Shown here one piece after another: positions 1 through 18,597 of a DNA stretch of 64,000 bases. The stretch is taken from NCBI RefSeq assembly GCF_009389715.1, contig NW_024067981.1, positions 186,001 to 250,000 of the forward strand. Direction: 5' to 3'. The notes beneath the pieces were generated by a model. That model saw nothing but the letters and a program-made list of their open reading frames with translations. It was not told where the DNA came from and ran no database searches. This DNA comes from Phoenix dactylifera. Taxonomy: Eukaryota > Streptophyta > Magnoliopsida > Arecales > Arecaceae. The translations under genes were made by a program, and so were the position numbers. Positions within the stretch are counted from its first letter, which is position 1. Each line of letters begins with the position of its first letter.

Positions 1-1632
1 GAAACAATCTAACTGGTAGAGCTGAATTAGATGATTTCACCCTGAACTTGAAGTGGAGCAAGGTCGGAAATTTCCATATGTATCTAATTCAGGTATCATA
101 TCTTATAGTGGTAAAGCATTTTGCCCCCACTTCTGGAAGGTGAATTGTTTTGAAAGTATGATCTAATCATGAATTTCTTTCCTGCATCACATAGTTCCTT
201 GCTAACATTCTGCAAACTCTTAAAATAGGCCTTTTAATGGAGCAAAGCATATTTGGAACTCTCCATTTATTGAACTATGTTAAGCCTAATATACATTGTT
301 GACCCATTCCGTATTTGCTTAAGCTTTTGGGGTCTAATAGTAAGTTAACATGGTACCAGAGTTCAAATTTGTTGGAGTTCATGAGTTCAAATCCTTTCCA
401 GTTCAATTATTTATTTAATTATCCCTGGTTGTAAGTTATCTTGATTCTGATCTGTCTTGACTCTTGACTCAATCATCCCTCTACATGCATGGTCTGGGCT
501 GCATGTGTGGGGGGGTTGTTAAGCCTGATATACATTGTTGACCCATTCCCTATTAGCTTAAACTTTGAGGTCTAGTGGTAAGTTAGCAGTCTATTTGACA
601 AGAATCTTGGCATGTTACAAAGAAATGATGATGTTGCATATAACCCTAGGAAGATTTGATTGTTTCCATATGTTCATGTTTCTAATTTTTATTTATTTAG
701 TTATTTTTGTGTATGTGAAGATTATAAAACAGCTGAAGTTATATTGGCAGATACTAGCAGAAATTATAGCATATACTCAAAAACCATTTGTTGGCACTTC
801 TATGTTTGATGGATGTCATCTCTTGGATAAGAAAGTTCTAGTTATATAAAGCTGTGTACTTTCTCCTTTCTTTCTTTTTCTTTCATTCTTTTTCTTGATA
901 GAAAGGACCCATAAGCAATGGGCTACACAACCGGTGGTATCCCTTCCCCAATTATCCCTAACCCCCCAAACCCTAACGAAAGTATTAGTGCTGCATTATT
1001 CCCCAATTATCCCTAACCCCCCAAACCCTAACGAAGGCAGTATTAGTGTTGCATCAACTAAAAAAGTTAATTGGGTGGAAGACCACTATAAAATCTTCAG
1101 CTTTTAATATTTATTACATGTCTACAATACAAAGAGAGAGAAACATGTACATGCAAGAGAAATAAGAGTTTCCATTATTGAGAAAGAATATTGGCTGAAC
1201 TATTAGACCTATCAAGTTAAAGTGTTTGGTTGTCATTTATACGGTTCTTGGTCATTTGTGGTTGGTGCTATTCACCTAATTTAATGATTGTGCCAGTATG
1301 TCTTAATCATTAACTTAATGAAAATACTTGTACTATCATCCAGTGCTTGTAGGATTCTCTTTTTTTTAAAATTTTTTTATGATACAAATGCATGATACTA
1401 TAGACCTGATTCTCATACAATCTTAATATTCAAGCAGGGGGTCATGAGGGTCTTCTTGAACACTGTATTTGTGCCATATGTTAATATGCATCTCAAGCAA
1501 GGTTTTCCTTTGCCGATTATCCATGGATTTACGCTCCAAAATGCATCCATATTCACCTCCAGTTCAAATATGGTTGTATGTTCTGATGTAGCGTACACCA
1601 ATTTCAGTGGTGCTGTGCACTCTTCCTTCTAG
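1..1632 (+). CDS. BPI/LBP family protein, C-terminal two exons (5' end outside window)
   Basis: Two exons are visible: 1-92 (codons in frame from base 3) and 1438-1632, ending at a TAG stop. The intron 93-1437 has a GT donor (GTATCA) and a CAG acceptor and is in phase 0. The first exon reads LDDFTLNLKWSKVGNFHMY. The second contains VPYVNMHLKQGFPLPIIHGF followed by FTSSSNMVVCSDVAY. The run 'GFPLPIIHGFTL' near the C terminus is the signature I associate with the second barrel of plant LBP/BPI-related (LBR) proteins, which bind lipopolysaccharide or lipids and are secreted or vacuolar. The final exon encodes 64 aa. The protein ends shortly after the conserved block, as expected for the family. 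The N-terminal barrel and signal peptide lie upstream of the window. The last intron carries a miniature LTR element at 278-588. The assignment is by motif recognition, not alignment. Confidence 0.8.
278..588 (+). mobile_element. TRIM-type miniature LTR retrotransposon
   Basis: Two direct repeats of 73 and 72 bp (278-350 and 517-588) start with TGTTAAGCC and end with TAACA or TAGCA, so each is TG...CA. Directly after the left repeat lies TGGTACCAGAGTT (351-363), which resembles the initiator-Met tRNA primer-binding site TGGTATCAGAGC. Directly before the right repeat is a G-rich tract (GTGTGGGGGGG) that fits a polypurine tract. The internal region is only about 166 bp and has no coding potential, which defines a TRIM/SMART element. 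The flanks (AACTA, GTCTA) match at only 3 of 5 bases, so the target duplication is decayed or my boundary is slightly off. It sits in the last intron of the BPI/LBP gene. Confidence 0.75.
944..1056. repeat. Tandem duplication, two copies of about 55 bp
   Basis: A C-rich unit beginning TTCCCCAATTATCCCTAACC occurs at 944 and again at 999. The second copy has a small insertion (GAAGGCAG against GAAAG). It lies in the BPI/LBP intron and includes CCCTAACCCCCC runs that only loosely resemble telomere repeats. No function can be assigned. Confidence 0.85.
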
Positions 1633-3977
1633 CATTCATAGCACAGAAATGGGAAAAACAATGGATATTTGGATGATGAATGCAACATGCAGATATATGC
1701 TGGGATTCTGGAAGTGGTGGTCCATGAGCCTGGATTTATACCGATCAAGATCATGCGTATTAGAAATTCTTTTGGGAAGTTACTCTATATCTTCGAAAAT
1801 ATGTATCCTATGTACAGTGTAATATGATGTTCTTTAGTTCTAGTAACAGGCCAGCTGGTTTTAAAATATTTGAAATAATAGTCCAATTGCTTTATTGGTA
1901 TTCATGATTTAGTGAATTCCGTAAGCAAATCCTTTCAATTTTCTGGCAATATACCATTTATGAACATAGTATGCGTGTGGAAAACCAAAGTAATCTAAAT
2001 TTAAACCATTCATTTGAAGATGTTATACATGTCATGAAATCCATGGAAGAAGTATTTATGTGCTATCAGTTGTGAGATATTGATCACTTAATTTTCTGGT
2101 TGATGGAGGTTTACACAGAATTACAGACAAGCTGCCGCGGCTATTTAAACTGCAGGTCATACCAAGGTGATGCAATATCTCCTGTTTGTGGTAAGGATTG
2201 AATTCATGATATGTCTTCCACTAGATCTACATCGGCAAGAGGATCAAGCAGAAGATGGAACTTCTGGTGATGGGTCTCAAAGTTTTGTCTAGCTTTCTGA
2301 GGTCTTGTGTACAAAGGGGAACTTGGAATGCATTTGCGAGAATAAAGAAAGAACTGGCAAACTAATAAGGAGGCTGCAGCAAAAACATGAGAATGAGTGA
2401 GTAAAAGCATATAGGCGAGCCAACTCTTGGTCTATGTGAGAATCTGAGACGCTGCATCAAGCTCGTGTCATGGAAAACACAATGGATGCTGGGGAGTATG
2501 TTTCCACCTCTTTTGCTTCATGCTCTTCCTAGATTACTGGTCTCTCTATTTCTCAGCTTTTGATTCGGTTCTCTCTCTTCCTCCAACTGCTTCCAATAAC
2601 CAACCCATCGGTTCCATTCCTCCGAGGACAACTCATTGGAAGCGTCTTGCTTCCTCCATGTTGCTCAAAAAATCTTCAACTCATCCTGGTCTTCTATTTT
2701 ATGTTTTTAGCTATATTCTTTGATGTGTTGCTAATCCCTTACTCTTTTTTTTTTTGCTAAAAGAATCCCTTACTCTTTTTTGGCACTTAAAAATGGCCGC
2801 AACATTGGTCACCGTCTCACCCACCAACAACAACACTGACATTGTTGCTGCTGCCATTATCATTGGTACTACCATCTCTTTGGACACATTAATGATGCCA
2901 TTATATTACTTTTGTTATATTGTTATTAACCCTACCACCGGCGCTATTATTACCTCCGTCACCTTCGCTATTAGTGTCGCTATCTTTTTCACCACCATCA
3001 TAGTTATTTTTAAAATAATTAACTACGCTAAATTTATTTATATTTAAAAAAATTAAAAACAAAAAATAAAAAAGAAATATTTTTAAAATAAAAATAAAGT
3101 GATACCAAATGGTATCTTCGTACTCATCTTATCTAATATATTAGTTCTTACAAGTTACACCCATTTCTTTTACAACTGTGGCAAAGAATTTTGGAAAAGT
3201 CAGAACTACAAGATCGAAAATAATAATTTTTTGAGTCCAACCTACTATTTTCTCCAAATACTTAAAGTATATAGATTTGAATGAGAATTTCTTTAATGAG
3301 GAGGTATAAATTAATCTATACTAGCGTGATTGCAAATGTCCATTATGGATTTATGGGTTAGGCTCTATGATTAATAAGTCACGGTAAGTCGAGCAAATTT
3401 TTAAAATATATCTAGCAATCACATCATGAACGATATAGTCCTTCAGTGGATGATCAGAATAACTACACAAATTGTAGTTGAAAGAACAAATAAAAATGAT
3501 GAAAATAAAAATAGAAAGCCTTGACATGTTTAGCATGTATAATGCTATCATTTTTCATGACCCTTTCACTTTTTTTTTCACTCTCTTATCATCGGAGACC
3601 TTGCCCCATTCTACATATTCTAGATATAGAAACATATAAATTAGATATAGTTTTTTTAAAAATATATAGTACTGTGTTACATTTAATTTGGGGTGGTGCT
3701 CCAATGCCATCGCCCTGTCCTCTCCACCACGAATCCGTGCAGTTTCGACTTTTTTTTTTTTAAACGAAGAATATGTGCAAGGCACGTCTAAAGTAGTAGC
3801 GATTATAAATAGATCGGATCAAAGATTTTTGTTTTTGTTTTTTTTATTTTGTTATTTAGATTTTTGTTTTCTTTTTTCCATGGGATCGGATGCCCTCCAA
3901 ACGTTGCGGCTAGTTATCTTCAGGGCGTTTATTTGCTACTTTCTCGTTAGTTCTCAGTCTTATCACCACCCTGCTTC
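1633..3977. other. Intergenic: BPI/LBP 3' flank and tRNase Z upstream region
   Basis: This is AT-rich sequence with no convincing exon. The first 200 bases after the BPI/LBP stop are presumably 3' UTR. The segment 2825-3040 is codon-periodic by eye (repeated ACC, ATT and GCT triplets) but matches no family I know. The stretch 3045-3100 is an A-rich low-complexity tract. T-rich tracts at about 3567-3577, 3750-3760 and 3838-3880 precede the tRNase Z gene. Confidence 0.5.
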
Positions 3978-3985
3978 TGAACCCC

Positions 3986-4001
3986 AAACCCTAAACCCTA
4001 A
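3986..4001 (+). promoter_or_regulatory. Telo-box (AAACCCTAAACCCTAA) upstream of tRNase Z
   Basis: AAACCCTAAACCCTAA lies about 100 bp before the tRNase Z start codon. The plant telo-box AAACCCTAA is a known element near the transcription start of many plant genes for translation and RNA-processing functions. Its position in the presumed promoter or 5' UTR fits that role. Function here is inferred. Confidence 0.5.
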
Positions 4002-4102
4002 TTCTCCTATCGCATTATCACTAAAATCTCTATACGTCTCCTTGGCAATAATATCTCTGCATTTAGGATGCCGTGCCGTTCGTAGAAGAAAGAAGAATTT
4101 CA

Positions 4103-7100
4103 ATGCCGATCTCTCTTCTAAACCTCTCCACCTCCACCTCCACCTCCCCCTTCCCTTCTCTCCTCCCTTCCCACCACTCCCAAGTCGATCCTCCCTTCTC
4201 CTTCCCTCACCGGCCGCCCCCACTAACCGCGGCCTCCGGAGGCGGCTCCGGCGACCGATGCCGCGCGCTTGCGGCGAAGAAGCCGGAATTCTTATCGGTG
4301 ATAGACCGGGCCATGGCCGAGGAGGAGGAGTACCGGCGGGCGAGGGCGGAGGTCTGTCGTAAGGGCGTGGATGTTGAGGGCTACTTCATCGAGGGGGTCT
4401 CCGTGGGAGGACACGAGACGTGCGTGGTGGTCCCCAGCCTCAACGCCGCCTTCGACATCGGGCGCTGCCCTCCGAGGGCTATCCACCAGGACTTCCTCTT
4501 CATCACCCATGCTCATCTCGATCACATCGTAAGCCCCTTGCCCTTTTTCTATGTGAATATTTTCTAGGGGTAAGATTGCAAGAACACGGCTGTAGAAGAT
4601 ATGGTTTTTGTAGTCTTTTTGAATTGGAACAGTGATAAAGATACATTTAATAGAATTCCGAAGTGGATATATAGGAAAATTGAAAAGAAAGGAAGGAACA
4701 AATAAAAGGATTTCTCGCAAACTATGAGATACTTTTGCCACAATAATGATATATGTCCAGCATTTAGCCAAGGTAAAACGACTTGATAAGTTGGAAGTCT
4801 GGATCCTTTGTGTACATTTTTTGTCCTTGATCTCCATGTTCTTTCTATGTTGTGGCTGCTGCCTATGAAAATCCTTTGATCCAAGCAGCAAGATACATTA
4901 TTAAGCATGGCTTACATTTATGCGACGAGGCTGTTGTACAGTTATTACAAAATGGGGGATGGAAGATCAAAGCAGAATGTGCCATAGGTTCCTTGTTAAG
5001 AAAATGAATTACGTACTTTATTTGTTTTTCTTTAGCTTAGGAAGAAGACAGACTTTATCCACAATGACAGATAATCTTGAGTAGATGGTGCTATATAGCA
5101 GGTTAGGAAGAATTGAGCTAGTAGGATAACATTGCATTCCAGATACTCCTTTCTTCTGCATAATGGTAATCAATCTCCAATTAGGATATAAAAGGACTTT
5201 ATAGTAGGTCCATCTTTTTCCCCCATCTTTAAGCCTATCTTTTCTTCTTCAGATTATTGGAACTCACCTTATTTGAGATAGTGAAAAAGCCTATCTCTTC
5301 CCCCATCTCTCTCTCTCTCTCTCTCTTTTTGGTGGTTTTTGCAAAAGATAATGTTGTTCATGGTTTATGACTCATATATAGGCCCCTAAGCTATTGCTCG
5401 CGTAATTGTAATAACAAAATAGATAAATAAATAGATACATAAAGGTAACTATGGTTCGCCGTCTCGGTATTGAACTCCGTACTAGTACCATCCTATTACA
5501 GTGCCGGTATACGGTACGATATGGTAAAGTTCGGCGCATGGAATATCGGTGTGCTACGGTACGTCCGTACGGTATGGGTACCAACTGGTATGGCAAACGT
5601 TGAAGGTAACAATTGGTATTTTCCGCATTTGGATGGAAGTACTCTCCAACATCAAATCCTTGGACTATAGCCATAACTTTGGGTTAAATTCTGACCGTAA
5701 AAAGACAAATTAATAGAATAATACATAATTGCGAGAAATGGACCTTCTATCATGCTCAAGGTAGCGTTACTTATCCGTTTGTTTTTACTTGGTCTATATG
5801 GTGCAATTCCTTGCTACCATTGATTGAAGAGGTGGAGCCTATGGTGCTAGTATCCTCATGCAATTTTTTTTGGGAATGTTGGAAGGAGAAAAGCATATTA
5901 ATTCTTGGAAAACAAAAATCGAGAGAAGGATGATACTTGGAAGGCATCATATACTTAACAAATCTCTTTGGATGGGTGCTAGTTTGCTCAAAATGTCTTT
6001 GAACCCTTTCCCTTGCTTCAGTCTAAATTTTTCTCTCTCAACATCTTTATGGATCCTTCAACTCTACTAATATATCCTCCAGAGTCATTGAGAGGCTGTC
6101 TCAAATGGTTTCAACTCATTTCACATTCTTTTGGCGGTGAACCTACAGATATGCTTTTCCTTCTGGTATTTTGCTCATGATCTTTAGAAATGTTAGTCTT
6201 ATTGATTTTCTCCTGAGGAGTTCCTTTAAATTAACTATGTGCTTTGATAGATTTCTTCTCCCAAGTTGGAAAGTCTGGTAATAAGGCCTCAGTCAAGATA
6301 CATGCTATGAGACTTGGCTACCTTTTCTCTCATTTATTGCGACTATCAACTAAAATTTCTTATTAGTATTGTTGCCTTGATGCCTAGTTTTGTCTGCATA
6401 AATTCCTAGTTTTGACCCAAATCCAGCCTAGCCTAGTTGGCATTGGGCCATCTGGGCCCATTTCCAGCCCAAGGTATATAGCTTTCCTTTTTTTGATAAC
6501 ATGTAGTTGTGATATCTATATGCAGGAAGCATCTTATTAAAAATTGCACTACATAAAAGCCTTTTATTTGAGAAAAGCAACAAGCCAGGCCAGTGCACCT
6601 TGCAACATGAACAGAGTACCCGATACCATCTGGAGAATATTTGATGGTCATATGGATTGAGAGGGACCTCTAAACCATTTTTTAACATATTTTAGTTGGT
6701 GATCGGTTGGAAAATATATATTTATATTTTTTAATCTTTCTTTTATCCTTTCCAGCCTGTGCAGTTACTGAATTGACAATCTTATTTGGTTTTGGGCTAT
6801 GATTACAGGGGGGTCTTCCAATGTATTTAGCAACTCGTGGCTTATACAGTTTAAAACCCCCAACAGTATTTGTGCCACCATGTATTAAAGAGGAAGTGGA
6901 GAAGCTGCTTGAAATTCACCGGACCATGAGTCAAACTGAACTTAAACTTGAGTTAGTTGCACTTGATGTGGGTATGCATTTTTTTATTTACTAGTTCCAC
7001 CTTATGCGTATGCTAGTTTCTTATTGTATATGATATTGTACCTTCAGGGGAGACCTATGAAATACGTAATGACCTTGTTGTCAGACCATTCAGAACTCAC

Positions 7101-8666
7101 CATGTTATACCCAGCCAGGTATGCTTTATTAAATCCACTAAAGGCAATCCAGTTTCTCTGAAAAAGAAAAACCCAGTATGGTTCTTTATTTTATGAATTT
7201 TTGTTCAGAAGGTCTGTTCTAAATCTTGTTCATGTGGCTTCCGGATATAATCCAGGGATATGTCATTTATTCAGTGAGAAACAAACTGAAAAAACAGTAT
7301 GCCCATTTGAAGGGTGCTCAAATCAAGAAGTTGAAGCTCTCTGGTGTTGAGGTTTGTGATTCTGCCTGCCTTGATGAAATAATTTCTGAGCCTATCCACT
7401 GTGCAAAGATTCAGTCGAAGTTTGTTTGTTAGATTACAGACACCATATTATCTCCAGAGGTTGCCTATTCGGGAGAGACAATGTCAGATTTCATTCGCGA
7501 ACCACGAAATGCAGATGCTCTGAGAGCAAAAATTCTTATCACAGAGGTATGGCTCTTTTCTTGTGTTCTCTTACTGCTCATTTGCTTATGGAATGCTTGT
7601 GGCATGAGTGCTTGAAATAACTCTCCTTATACATAGTTGGAGCTTTCACCTCCGAGAAGGACAATGTGAAATGCTACTGCATTTTATAATGACGAATGCA
7701 TGATAACGCAAATTTTTCAAGCAAGGAAAACTATGATATCTTTTGACATGAAGAGGCCATGTGTACCCTTATCGGACATTTAACACCTTGGCACCCTGTT
7801 GCCAGATACTGCACATTAGTACTTTAACACTGCTTATTGTATGGCTCAACTTCTTAAAGAATATTTAATATCATACAGTATGCATATAAGTAGCAACATG
7901 TAGGACCACTAGTTGTTGAACCTAAGTTCCCTGCTGGTCTTGCAAATTACCTTCCACTCCCTTTCACAGCTGTGGGGGATGAGCAATTCTGTTGAAAGCT
8001 AAAAATGTGTGATTTTGGCCAAGTGGAAATAATTGGAGAATATCATTTTCATTGGATTTCCATGGTACTGCAGTTCAAACTTTGAAAGATAAACCTCATT
8101 GTGAATTCATTATTGTTTGACAGGCAACTTTCCTAGGCGAAGCAAATGACATCGAACATGCACGAGAACATGGTCACATGCATTTCTTTGAGGTAACCAG
8201 TTATCACTTTCTTCATTTTTTCCAAGTGACAATAAAGGCAGACACCAATTTTACCAAAAAAAAGGCAGACACCAAAATTAACCCAAGGGCATTTTCATTA
8301 GCCTCATCTGTGTAGTTCTATCAGGGAGTTCTACAAGCTTCTGCATTTCTTATATGAAAGGCTGATAAGTATCATCAACGATTTATTTTTTCATGTTCTG
8401 AGAAAATAAATTGATGCATATTTTGCAGATTATGGAGCACGCTCAGTGGTTCCGCAACAAGGCTGTCCTACTTACCCACTTCTCTTCCAGATATAAGCTT
8501 GAGGTGGGCCACTGTTTCCTAACCTTTTTATCACCATGTTGCCACCTTAAGTAAATGACCATTTTAATCTTTTCAGGATATCCGCCAAGCTATATCAAAG
8601 CTGCAACCAAAGCTATCTGCAAAGATTGTTGCTCTCACAGAAGGCTTCAAATCAAATTACTTGTAG
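4103..8666 (+). CDS. TRZ2: tRNase Z, short form, probably plastid-targeted (8 exons)
   Basis: This zinc endonuclease removes the 3' trailer from precursor tRNAs so that CCA can be added. Exons: 4103-4528, 6809-6971, 7048-7118, 7256-7351, 7433-7546, 8124-8192, 8429-8503 and 8577-8666. All introns are GT-AG and the frame is open throughout (367 aa plus TAG), close to plant short tRNase Z proteins. The metal-binding motif HAHLDH is at residues 136-141, split from the following GGLP by intron 1. Further motifs are the THHVIPSQGYVIY block (His 214/215), ITEATF (about 287-293), GHMHFF (about 307-312) and LTHFSSRY (His 330). The first 65 or so residues are Ser/Thr/Pro-rich with few acidic residues and then become basic, so I infer a plastid or other organelle transit peptide. 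An upstream in-frame GTG at 4073 is unlikely to be the start; the ATG at 4103 is chosen. Intron 1 (2.28 kb) contains transposon debris. The paralogue symbol (TRZ2 versus cytosolic TRZ1) rests on the N-terminal extension. Confidence 0.93.
5395..5680. repeat. Transposon-derived GGTACGGTA-type repeat in tRNase Z intron 1
   Basis: The segment contains many permutations of GGTAC, CGGTAC and GGTATGG (for example TACGGTACGTCCGTACGG near 5560). These look like the degenerate 'GGTACCGGTACGG' dispersed repeats common in plant retroelements. A short related stretch (GGTACGTACCATACC) occurs at about 26919. No ends or target duplications could be placed. Confidence 0.4.
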
Positions 8667-11250
8667 CATATAACCCTGTATGCATTCAATATAAAAGTTT
8701 AATGTAATTTTCCATGACTAGTTCAGTGTACATCCGATATTACATCACTAATTCAGTATTCTGAACCTTTTCTTGCTGTATCTGTACAAGCCGCCACTGT
8801 TAACATCACTATGTACGTCATTTACATTTGCTTGCTGTGCACGCAGTCTGGTCTGCCCTGGCGCTGGCTGAACATGGCTGGAATCCGAAAAGAGCAGCAT
8901 TTCGACAAATTTTCCCCCCTTCCCAGTAGTAATATTCGTAGTAAAAATTTTGTGAGGAAGCAACATTGTACTTTGTACCATTTATTCCACAACCGACTGG
9001 CCAGCCCTTTCATTTCTTTTGGGTTGGGTGGTTAAAGCATGGATTTAACTCATACTAATCAGAATTCATTATAATTGTGGTTACCTTTTTATTCGTTTAG
9101 AAAAAAAAAATATCACTGTTCTCTGCTGAAAAATAAAGAGAGTTTAGTGGAAAGAGCCTTTTATCGGATTTGAATTGATGACTTATACCTTGCCATAGTT
9201 TTATTCAATTCATGAATTTTCCATGGAGGTTAATATATGCGTTGGGGTTCTATAACGGGAATAGGAATTTGTAGTTATACTTTGTGAAATAAAAGGGCTT
9301 TTTAGGGAATTAGCCATTCAATTTCTTTTAAAGAGAGATTCTCTTTAGGTAAGCTTGTAGAATGGTTACTGGATATATACTTGAACGGATATCATGGCAT
9401 AACTATTGAGATGAGTAGAAATTTAAAAGATCAGAGAAAATGATGTATAGACAATTAAATCCCTTGCAAGTCCAAAAAGTATCCTCTTTAAAAGTATTCA
9501 TCATTTGAGAAGCACTCACTAATGGTGCAACAAGCCACTCCTCAGATGATTCTACATGATGAACATTTGAACTGGAGTCATTTTGTAGTTTAGCTGGAGG
9601 ATAGGTTCTTCATCTTCTTGATGATTGGTACAAAGCAACATGTGCACCCTCATGCTGCTTAAAAAAATCTTCTGCCATTTTTGAATATTTTTTTCCATGG
9701 CGTCAAAGATGTTTCTATGCATTTCTAGCCATAAAACTTCTTCCACAAGCCTTACCATGGCAACCTTTTATAGCATTGTGATTGCAATTTTTGGTCATGA
9801 GAAAATTACCTACACCATATGTACAAGGATTCTACCAAGCGACGCCATAATAGTCTATTTAACTAAGAAGAGCACATTAGATTAGACCCCCAATGCTTTC
9901 ATCCAGATGTTCAATTGACAATTATATCCATCATTGATCAGGTACTATGACAGAAAACCCGGATTTAAAATATGAACGGACATGTGCAAATTAGCTTGCA
10001 ACAAGGAAATTTTCCTAGGTAAAGAAGTATTATAATATGCGACTGCATTGGAAGAAGCTCAATATGAAAAATCTAGATATTTAGCAGTCTGACTTGCTAA
10101 AGAATTAATTGAGGGGGTTAATTGCATGATTTTTTGCTTAGGGTTAGATCAAGGTAACTCATTAGCTTATGTGTGGAAATAGTGGCTAAACTCTCGAGAT
10201 ACTAACAAAAATAGAAACTAGTTATATATGACCTCTCTGATGTCCTGTGCACCTTAAGCCAAGCCCATACTATAATATATGTCTCTTATTGTAGTTCATG
10301 ACTCATTTATGGATTAAAGATATATCGCACTCTTATGACAAAGTCTTATGAGTTGGTTCACCAAAAGATACATGAATTGGTGATTGGCCGAGCACAAGCA
10401 GCACTCAACCAACGTCATCGTTCTCATCATATCTGGTCACATTAGGCATCAATTCGATTGCCACATCCTAGATAAATCAAGCAGTGAACTTTAGCAAGCG
10501 ATCAACAACAATACTTCTTAAATTCTAGGTCTAGTTTGAATTGGATGCATGTTTGCTTCCTTCTTGTAAGATCATAGAAAACTCTAGCTAATAACATCTT
10601 CGATATGATATTAATGACTAGCACCGGAACATGGAAACCAATCTTCCCCGTAATATTGAATGTTTATCATTCCCAAATACATCAAATCCACCGCTAATTA
10701 ACTCAAATACTTTTTATGTGCTTGTGATTATATAATTGCAATTGCAAATATAACACATACACATAGCTTCGTCCTCCCTTCCACATTAGCAGTGTAACTT
10801 AACCCTCCAAAACCTGCAACGCCCTGCTTTAGGAGTCGTGCGGTGGTAGAGTATACACTCTTTCCTACCAAACAGGCAATGCGGCTGCACCGCAGAGAAG
10901 AACGTACGAGGAAAACCGGATAGAAGAATCCGGATGGGACACGTGTCATATTTCTATCCGTTAAATCCCGAGCTCTGTGCCCACAGATCTCGCCCTACCA
11001 AACTCAACCGTCGCTACCTCGTCGACTCCTGTCGCTCCTCGCCTCTTTTACACCCCGCACCCCGAGTCCCGACCCGGAAAAATAAAACGAAAAAAAGGAC
11101 TCCTCTCTCTACCTCTCCTATTTTTGCCCCCCTTTCTCTCTCTTCTCGCCTGCTCCCAAACTCCCCCCAACTCTCACCGCCACCTCGACTCAACAATAAG
11201 CCCTCGCCTCGTCTCATAACCCGCTCTAAAGCTCCGCCAATTACCCGCCA
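8667..11250. other. Intergenic between tRNase Z and the PHD-finger gene
   Basis: The segment starts with the probable tRNase Z 3' UTR. The rest, to about 10900, is AT-rich with only short frames broken by stops in every phase, and no recognisable transposon ends. From about 10920 the composition turns C/T-rich, marking the approach to the next promoter. Confidence 0.5.
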
Positions 11251-11256
11251 AATAAG

Positions 11257-11264
11257 TATTTAAA
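11257..11264 (+). promoter_or_regulatory. Candidate TATA box and CT-rich 5' leader of the PHD-finger gene
   Basis: TATTTAAA lies 173 bp before the ATG at 11437 and is the only TATA-like motif in an otherwise GC- and CT-rich stretch. The following 170 bases are dominated by CTCTC and CCCTC runs, typical of plant 5' leaders. The assignment is positional only. Confidence 0.35.
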
Positions 11265-11436
11265 CCCTCTCTTCCCTCTCCCTCGCTCTCGCTCGATTCT
11301 CCTCCCCTCTCCCCCTCCCTAGGGTTTCTTTCTCCCCCCCATTTCATGCCTTCCGATCTCTCTCTTTCTCGCAGGTCTTCTCCTCCGCCCCCCGACCCCC
11401 CCGGATCGGACATCAGACGGCCCCACGGCGCCGGAG

Positions 11437-18597
<7,161 letters not shown>

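Noticed and set aside
360-400. tRNA-like GAGTTCAAATCC motif
   Set aside because: No cloverleaf arms can be paired around it; the nearby TGGTACCAGAG is better explained as a primer-binding site.
2754-3047. Hydrophobic 97-codon frame as a small membrane protein
   Set aside because: Repetitive triplets, no family resemblance, and no promoter or splice context.
3688-4362. 224-codon frame overlapping the tRNase Z first exon
   Set aside because: It is a different phase from the conserved tRNase Z exon and becomes Pro/Leu/Arg-rich by composition.
4292-4908. Long minus-strand frames opposite tRNase Z exon 1 and intron 1
   Set aside because: Antisense shadow of a strongly supported exon, with no domain.
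5300-5330. CT-rich microsatellite as a promoter element
   Set aside because: It lies within intron 1 of tRNase Z, far from any start.
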